A stretch of DNA of 64,000 bases, taken from NCBI GenBank assembly GCA_949752795.1, contig OX457064.1:41908368-41972367 (forward strand), given 5' to 3'. Of the stretch, positions 40,101-49,100 are shown one piece after another. The notes beneath the pieces are model-generated. The model saw only the letters and a program-made list of their open reading frames with translations, searched no databases and was not told where the DNA came from. The stretch's first letter is position 1, and every line of letters begins with the position of its first letter. A program made the position numbers and the translations under genes. The stretch is from Hyperoodon ampullatus. Lineage: Eukaryota; Chordata; Mammalia; Artiodactyla; Ziphiidae.

Positions 40101-43100
40101 CGCGTACCACAAAAAAAAAAAAAAAAAAAAAAAAAAAGGTGGGCCAAAAAAAAAAAAGCAGGAATATATTTAAAATAAGACATGAATATGTTGCAGGCTT
40201 TTTCCAGTTGAATGCCGTCCTACAGAAATTGAAGGAAATCAACCAGATTATTAGCATAATCCTTTATTCAAGAGAGCAGGGCTTGGGAAGTCTCTAAAGG
40301 TGCATCTAAGTTGGGCATGTTTGGTGGTCTTTGAGGAAGAGAGGAGATGTCTATCAAAGTTCAACTAGTTTTGGGTATGGAGGAATTGTTCTTGAGAATT
40401 AGCAGTTATTATTTGGACAGTCTTGATTTTTGTCAAGAGGGTTAGAGAAGAACATTTAGAGAACAAAGTCATGTGTAAGAGGGTGTAGGGGAGACATAGC
40501 TGTGGGCGATAAAGGCACACAAGGGCCACAGTGGGAAATTCTTACTCCTTAAGTGTTTCTTAGGAGACACAGACCTGTACGACCATTGTTTCCCTTTGAT
40601 TATTGGTGACACCTGTTTTGAGTCAGCTGGGCTGTGTACGCTCCTTTGGAAGGTAGGAATAAAGTTTAAAATGTCACCATACCTAAGAAGACTCTGGATA
40701 GAGATAATACAGGTAAATGGAACTCCTTTCATTCTGTTCAGCTGTCTTACTTCCTCCAGCCCTCCCCCATGCACATACCAATGGAGTGTTTTCCTGAAAA
40801 ACCTCTCAGTTCAATTTTTATTCTTCCCAGGACTAACTTTAGGCTTAAGCCTACTTTTTTCTTTCTTTTTTTGGTTGAGGCATGCAGGATCTTTTCATTA
40901 CGGTGCGGTCTCTCCGTTGCTGTGCTCGGGTTTCTCTCTAGTTGTGGCATGCAGGTTTTCTCTCTCTCGTTGAGGTGCATGAGCTCAATAGTTGTGGCAC
41001 ACGGGCTTAGTTGCCCCACGGCATGTGGGATCTTAGTTCCCCAACCAGGGACCGAACCCGCGTCCCCTTCATTGGCAAGAAGATTCCTTACCACTGGACC
41101 ACCAGGGAAGTCCCAAGCCTACTATTATTATTACAACATAACCTACCGAATAGCATTTTGGACCTCAAAAGAAAGGTGACTTTTATATGAAATGTTTGTG
41201 TCTTATTAAAGATGCTTTCTCTGCTGCTGTTAAAATTGACTTCAGTTTACATTAGCTGAGAAAGCAATGGAAGACTTTTAGCTAACATGCCTATGACTTA
41301 TCATATTGGCTATAGGATCTAAACACCTCAGAAAAGTCAAAAAATTCAGAGAGAGATATCCAGCTATTTTTTAACTCAAAGTGATTAGTTTCACGTAGAC
41401 TAGACATCTACAACCTAGACTAGGCTAATGGGCCTATACATCTTGCATTTTCTGCTCTATGAGACCATGTATTTAATCATAATCAGATAACGTGTCCTAA
41501 TTTGATATCCAGAAGATAAGGTGACATTACTTATTAAGATTTAAGAGATTATCCGATTGGAATATGTATTAAATAAAGTATGAAATCAGAGGAGATAGTT
41601 AGCACAATTAAGTGTACTCCGGGTTACATCAATACGCTGGTAGCATTTGAGGGTTCAAGTTAAATCAGAAATTCAAAGTATCCATTACTGAGTATAGGCT
41701 AAATGTTTGGCTGTTTGAATTTTGTACTGCATCTAAAACTTAATTTGGCTGTCAAAAGAAATTCATTTTTTATGTAGGTGTACTTAAATGATATAAGTGA
41801 AAGAACCGCAAAAATGTGAAGCACTAAAAATTGAGACTAGAAACACTTAGCGTAAAGTAATTTGAAAGCCCTTTAACATGATGGGAATGTGTGCTCTTCA
41901 CCTCATGAAAGATGTTAATAATCTCTGCAAGAGTTGGTTCATGCTAGAACTGAGGACATTCAACAGGGATTTATATCAATTACTTCCGTCCATCTGTGAT
42001 TAAAATAAAGTGAGCAGAAACAATTTTTATTTTTGCCATCTATCTGTTAAGATAGGGGAAATGACTGAATTATGTCAGTGATTATTGATCCACTCAGAAG
42101 TGTAAAAATACTTAGGCACATGATTAAGTTCTTTATATAGCAATTGTTGATTTTTAAGCTGATCATGTTTGAACAAGTAGAATAGGAGACTTGACCAGGG
42201 GACCCATTAAGTTACATCAAATTGTGAGTTTCTGTGTTTTTTTTTTTTTTAATGCCGGGAAGGAATACAATTACTTCTGTTCCATACAACAAACCAACAT
42301 TTAGACACCTTTTCTGTATCAGACTCAGAAAGTAAAAAAGGACAGGGGAATTCAGAGTCAGCCTAACTCCCTGGCAATTGTGCAATAAGCACTCAATGTC
42401 TCCTAAGGCCCTTTGTTCAAAATGAAACATTCCATTTCTGATTGCTGCATTGCTCACTGCTACAATTGCTTCCATCAGGCAATGACTGTGCTGCTTATGT
42501 TTAAATTTCTTCTTTGGAAAATGTTTGTGAAATTTCTTTAGTCTCTGTGGCCCACGGTCACCCTCTTCTTTCAACTACACAGCAGTTAATTGAGGGTCTG
42601 TGACAGCACAGCTCATGAAAGGTGGCTCTGAAGCCATCCTTGTTGGAATTACTCATGAGTTCCACTTTTTGTATTTCCTCTTGTGGTTTAAAATGATACT
42701 GAGTGAGACTGCAGTTTTGCGCTGATTATCTGCTCAGTGTGTTTGGATAACTTTAGCAAGCACATAATCTTTAACATCTCTCTTTTTGAGATATTTGAGA
42801 AAACGAGATGTTATTTTTTAATTCATCATGGGTTCTGGGGAATTGTTCCAGGGAACAGTTACTGACATAGTGAAGCATCTGTAGGATGCAGAGGAGAAGT
42901 CTTCTGATAATATTCAAGCTTGTTGAGCTGAAGAGTTATCGAGAAGTCTGATAGCCAGGCCCTGATTGTGGTTTCTAGGTTTACTGTTGCATATTCAAGC
43001 TTGATTTTTAAAAATAAATTGAATAATAATTGAACGATTGCGTTTTCCTGTTTAATTCATTTGGTAATAAGGGTAAATGCTAGAGTGCTATAGAGATCTT

Positions 43101-46100
43101 TTCACTCTCCTCATTAACAGCCAAAGTTTTCTTTTGAAGGAGTGTTAAAAGGAAGTTACTGGAAGTATTGCCACCATCGTACCCACTCCATGTTGAAAAT
43201 GGTACCTTGGTGGGTTTTTTTAAACATCTTTATTGGAGTATAATTGCTTTACAATGGTGTGTTAGTTTCTGCTGTGTAACAAAGTGAATCAGCTATATGT
43301 ATACATATATCCCCATATCTCCTCCCTCTTGCGTCTCCCTCCCACCCTCCCTATCCCGCCCCTCTAGGTGGTCACAAAGCACTGAGCTTATCTCCCTGTG
43401 CTATGCGGCTGCTTCCCACTAGCTATCTGTTTTACGTTTGGTACCTTGGCTTTTAGTGGCGCTGGATATAGTGGTGATTGATGGGTCATATGTGAGGGCT
43501 GAACGGACTTTCTTAGTTGTTGGATGGTCTAACCTATCCTGGAAATTATTTATATTATCTGTTAATTTTAAGTTTCAATCTTTTGTTTTGTTTTGTTTTG
43601 TTTTTTGTGGTACGCGGGCCTCTCACTGTTGTGGCCTCTCCCGTTGCGGAGCACAGGCTCCGGACGTGCAGGCTCAGCGGCCATGGGCCCAGCCGCTCCG
43701 CAGCACGTGGGATCTTCCCGGACCGGGGCACGAACCTGTGTCCCCTGCATCGGCAGGCGGACTCGCAACGACTGTGCCACCAGGGAAGCCCAAGTTTCAA
43801 TCTTTTAAAAAATTTTTATCATGATAGGAACACAACATGGGATCTATCTTCTTATCAAATTTTTACACGTTCAATCCAGTATCTTTAACTGTAGGAACAG
43901 TGCTGTACAACAGATTTCTGTATCTTATTCCTTCATCTTGCACAACTTGTCTGCATCTCCCAGGCATATGAGTATGTCCCATTCCCCTCAACTTTATAAT
44001 GAATGTGATATTGAAACAGCTCTAAGAATAAATTTGATTGTTTTAAAATGTCTACTGATACCCATGGTGCTGAGAATTAACTGGCATCATAAAAGTCAAA
44101 CTCTGCTTATGGTATTAAAAAAACATCTTTCTCTCCCCAAAGACTTCCACTGTGTTGTCTTGAAGTTTGTTGCAGGTATTTTACTTTCTAGGTGTCTCCT
44201 GGTGAGCCTCTAGAAAAGTATCACTTACAAATGCGTAAGTGTTCAGAAACTGTTGTTCCGTTTCAGGAGATACTAATAATTTATTTTCACATCCCCTCCA
44301 GTTTTGCAGGCTGTTCAGTTGTCATGTCTATTAAAGATTCACTGATGTCCATTGTTAGCTTTTTAAAAGACATTTTATTTAGAAATTATTGCTTTCACTT
44401 CTTATTGCCATCTGCCCATTTTGCTATTGCTTAGAACATTTACATTAAAAAGAAGTTTATCTTTGGAACTTTAAGGTGTACCTGTCACGGTGACTCTGTT
44501 TTGACATATAGTCACGTCCCTGTGACATTACATCTCTCTGCTCTTAAAAAATATACTGATATATGTGACTAAATTACATTGTATCTTCATTCAGGAAGTA
44601 GAAATTAGTGAGAGAGAAAATAGCAAGGATCAGTATTTTTAAAAGAGAAAGAAAAAAACCCTAGGGAAAGGTTTTTGCTAATGAAGTAGAGAGAGACAGA
44701 ATGATCTCTTTGCAAAGCATTCTGTTTTAGTATATTACACGTAGCAACAACTTGGAATTCTGTGAACATGAAGGAAAACTCTAACCCTATTTAAAAATGC
44801 TCTCAGGGTTACTTAGGTATGCATGGCAGCTGCAATTTCTGCTCAGATGAAGCAAAAGTGGAAATTAATGCGAAGGTGACTTTAGCTGGGGTCATAGAAG
44901 CAGGCCACCCTGTTCTGGATAAGGCTGCAGCTAGCCAGGGTAGTGGTGAGGTAGGGGATACAGATATGTTGAGGAAGGAGGTTTTGCTGAAGCTCTGTTG
45001 AAGAATTCTCTCTCTTTGCCAGAAAAGTTGCTCCTCCAAAGCCACATTATAAAAAGCTCGGAGATTGTGCACTAAACAACAAAAGTGGATATTCTGCTTT
45101 AGAGATTTTTGTCTGTGGACTCATATACATGGTGACCTTCTTATTTTTAGCATCTGATTACTGTTCTTTAAATGAATGCTTAATTCCCCAGTGTAGTATT
45201 GGCTCCAATTTTATTCTGATGCTGCTTCAGGCAATAAAAATTTTTTGCAGTTCAGCTTACTAATTGGTATACTGTTTCCTCTGCTGTACACACTGTGCCA
45301 CTTGTTCACTCTTTTATTCAGTGTCATGCAGGATATCTATTTTCCTTTGGTTTATCATAACCTCAAAAACACCTTTACAAAGAGATCATGAAGACGCTCT
45401 TGATCTATAGATTTTATCTGAAAAGAAAAAATAAGAAGGAAAAAACAGACAGCGTACCTCAGAATGCGAAGCATGCCTCATTTTGGTGAATTGCAGCCTG
45501 TTCATTACTGTTGTAAATACATTCCCTTATTTCCATTTAATTTTGTATCTAAAACAGTAGTGACAAAGAATTCTATTGTGATGCTTCAGAATGATCACTG
45601 AAGGCCTGGTTTAGAAAGCAAACCAGGACATAGGATATGCAGATCATGATAGCTTTTGTGTCTTTACTTATGTTTTTGATTTGGATGTGTTTTAGAGTGT
45701 TTGGAAGTAATTAATGAATTAACTAATTTTTATGAGATATGTTGATAAGTTTATACTTAACACTACAATGTAATTCTGTTTTGGTGGCAGGTGGCCCGGC
45801 GTTGGGGCATTCAGAAAAACAGGCCAGCTATGAACTATGATAAACTTAGCCGTTCACTCCGCTATTATTATGAGAAAGGAATCATGCAAAAGGTGAGCAG
45901 CTAATACAGCATTAAAATTCATTGAAATGTTGCACATTCATCTGCATGTCATACTTTAAAGCCACATATCATTACACTGCTGAAGCAAGGTTTTCACCCA
46001 CTTTAACATATGCTTAGCTGTTTGTTTTGTTATTACAAGCCTTTCTGTTTATAAATTCATGGGCATTATAGACAAATGTGTAATAATATCATACACAAAG

Positions 46101-49100
46101 TAGTAGACTTTCTGGAAGTCCCCACTTTCCTGTGTTTGGTAGAAAAAATGTTGTTTTAGTACTAATATGGCAAGCATATATCCCCAGAAGTTGTTGATAT
46201 TTTGCTACATTCTCCACAAGTATATAATTTTGAATACTAACTGAATTATTACCTTTTCCCTCTTGTTCTGGTTCTTAAAACATTCAGAACATTGCTTGTT
46301 CTCATTCTGAAAAACATTTTTTCTTGGCTGATTTCATTACTTGACAGCTTAACATCTTAAACCGTTGATTAAAAATAAGTATTTGATCTTATTTCATTGG
46401 TATAATGAAGTTAAATTTATTTTATTTCAAATGAGTGTCTCTTAATATTTCCAGGTAGCTTTTTTAAAAGGTGTGAGATAAAACAAATGAATTACACCTA
46501 GAACAAAATATAAAATTTTTGAAGAAGGTAATGAATAAATGAATAAATAAAGATAAAACATTTGGGTATTTGTTATTGTTACATCCTTCAGCTTTGCATG
46601 CATATTTGATCTAATAGTCTTGACTGTGAACAACGTTTAGGATTTATTCATCGTGAATATTACATTATAGTTTTATTATGCGTCCTTTGTTCATTTGGGG
46701 GGACACAGACGTATATTACAGATTGTGGCATAGTTTTATGTCACCATGGTTCTGCCAAGAAAAACTAGACCAGTTGGTCCATGAAACTTACTAGAAGACA
46801 GGGAAAGAGCATCATTGAGTTTTCTAGACCAAAGGGAATCTGTGCTCTGGAGTTGGCCAGCCTGGAAGTTAGAACTTCAAAGATCCTTAAAAGATAAGGC
46901 TGAATTAGATTCTTAATTGCTTCCTATTTCCCTGAATCTCACCTTCAAAATGTAAAACCAGTTACTACCTGCTCTGTCTTCTCCATCTCAACCCTGGAGT
47001 CTTTTTTAATTCCTCCCTTTCTCTCATCCACCACTCCCATTTGCAGCCAACCCCTTTCACATACATCCCATTCTTTTCATTTTCATCACCATCTTCCTAA
47101 TTGGGCACATCAAGTGGGCTGGCACAGTAGGTGCTCTGCAGGTCCCCTGGGCAGTGTTACACCAAATGCAGTCATGACTTTGGTTTGCATGCTACCTTCT
47201 CATTAGATCACCTTTTTTGAACAGATTCTTCTGCTACTAAGCAGTGGTATTCTTACCTCGTGAAGCTGCTGTGATTATTAAATGAAGTAATGTACTTGAG
47301 ACACTTGCATTGTACCTGGCGCAAAAGTCTTCAACAAATGGTAGCTGTGAATAAATCTCACACCCTGAAGCCAAGGCATATTTAGCTTGTGTGTCTTGAC
47401 CAGTAAGTCCCTTACTAAATGGAGCAGTCACAGAGAGCTAAAAAGTATCATAAAATGTCTAATCATACCTCAGGTTTTAGACACAGTGTTTGAGGGGGTA
47501 TCTGCAGGATGACATGTCTGGTCTTAAATATTCTCAAAGGTGTTCAAACTTATGCTTATTACTGATAACACCACTTCCATGTTCCTATTTATTTATCCAG
47601 TTATCACATATCCTATTTATTTACCTCTTACTTTAATAAATTAATAAGGCAAGATGCTATCAAATAGTCAAATGACAGCATAGATGTTGAAAAAACAAAG
47701 AAAAATGTTGTGGCTCCTCACGTTTTTTCTATTAGGCTGTAATTGCCAAAGGAAACTATTAGCAACTATTTATTTGTCAGCTAATATAGGAGAGTAAAAT
47801 GTTGTACATCACAGGCCTTTTGGGGTATTGCATATGATATAAGGAAAACCAGGTCGTTTAAAGGTAAAAAATGCAAAAGTTGAATTCTACTTATAACTAG
47901 CACAACAATCAAGACTTTGGACAATTTTTACAGACTTACATATACTTATTCATCCTTCCACATGTTGAGCCATTCTACTTGCTGCTCTCTGACACATCTG
48001 TGACTCTCTCATTGCTTCACTCTTTTTAGAATGTCCTGCCATCTTATCTTTACCTGTTAACATAATGGCTAAGTAAGTTCTAGTATAGTCATTCAGAGGA
48101 AAATTATGCAGTCCTTTAAAAAAAAAAAAACTCTGATGTAGAATTATATACTTTAATGTATGGGGAAAGTGTTTATCTGACCACGCTTGTTCATGAACTT
48201 AAAACTCTGTGTGTATGTGGTGTATGTAAAAGAAAATAAAATGGAAAGATTAGAGAATAAAATAAAACCCAAGTGGATCTAAACATCAAAGAAACCCTGA
48301 TTATTTTAGTAGTTATGAAAGAAATAAGAAATGAAGTAATGATCATTATACCTTATAGACAGTACATGTATAATTTCAAAATTTAGAAATGATGGGAAAA
48401 GTATATACAAACATTTAAGCATTGGTTATTTCTGGTTGATATAATCAGATTATTATGTCTTTTGGCTTAACCTGTAATTTAAAATTTTCTTCCAATATCC
48501 CTGTATTACTTCTGAAATTTTAAAAGTTAACACATAATTTAAATATCTAGTCTTTCAAAATTCATGTTTTATCTATCTAAGCATTGCAATTTGTGTATAC
48601 TGAATGTATAGCGTTTTCCATATTGTAACTGAATAACAGAAGCCGTTCTGTCCCTTGGTTGGTTATCAGCCCTTGTTCTAAATTTTGTGGCATTTAACAC
48701 AGTCCAATAATTATAGTAGTAGCCCTAAATATGTTTACTGTAAGGAAAATAAAACAGTGAGTCAAGGCAGAGTCCTTAAGAGGTTTTATAATCTTGAGTG
48801 CATATTATACATTTTAATTCCCCACAGTGATTTATCGAATCATTTCTAATTATAACCAATAGCAACAGGTTGTACAAAAAAACTTCCAGTATCCTAAAGC
48901 AAATGCCTCCTTCTCAGCGGCTGCAGACAAAACAAAGCAGGTTATTAAATGCTCTGAGGTATGCAGGCCATTTATTTTATTTTTATTCTCAAAGTGCTTT
49001 GAACAAAGAAAAACGGAAAGCGAGGATTTAGTATAGTTAAGCTTTGTTTCTGATATGGTCTATTTTTACTTTTATGGCAGTTTCACCATTTCACCTTTAC

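Larger units (their letters stand above)
39786..45790 (+). other. ETV1 intron within the ETS domain
   Basis: It begins GTGAGT and ends GGTGGCAG. It contains a plus SINE (39921-40133), a minus SINE (40856-41114), a truncated antisense LINE-1 (43211-43439) and a minus SINE (43585-43791). The stretches 41130-43200 and 43810-45780 hold no recognised repeat or gene. Confidence 0.85.

Noticed and set aside
40769..41179. 136-codon open frame
   Set aside because: Most of it reads through an antisense CHR SINE (40856-41114); similar frames recur in every SINE copy because the body has few stops.
44809..45072. Overlapping frames on both strands near 44.8-45.1 kb
   Set aside because: No family resemblance, no splice context and no repeated pattern; chance frames in unique intron sequence.
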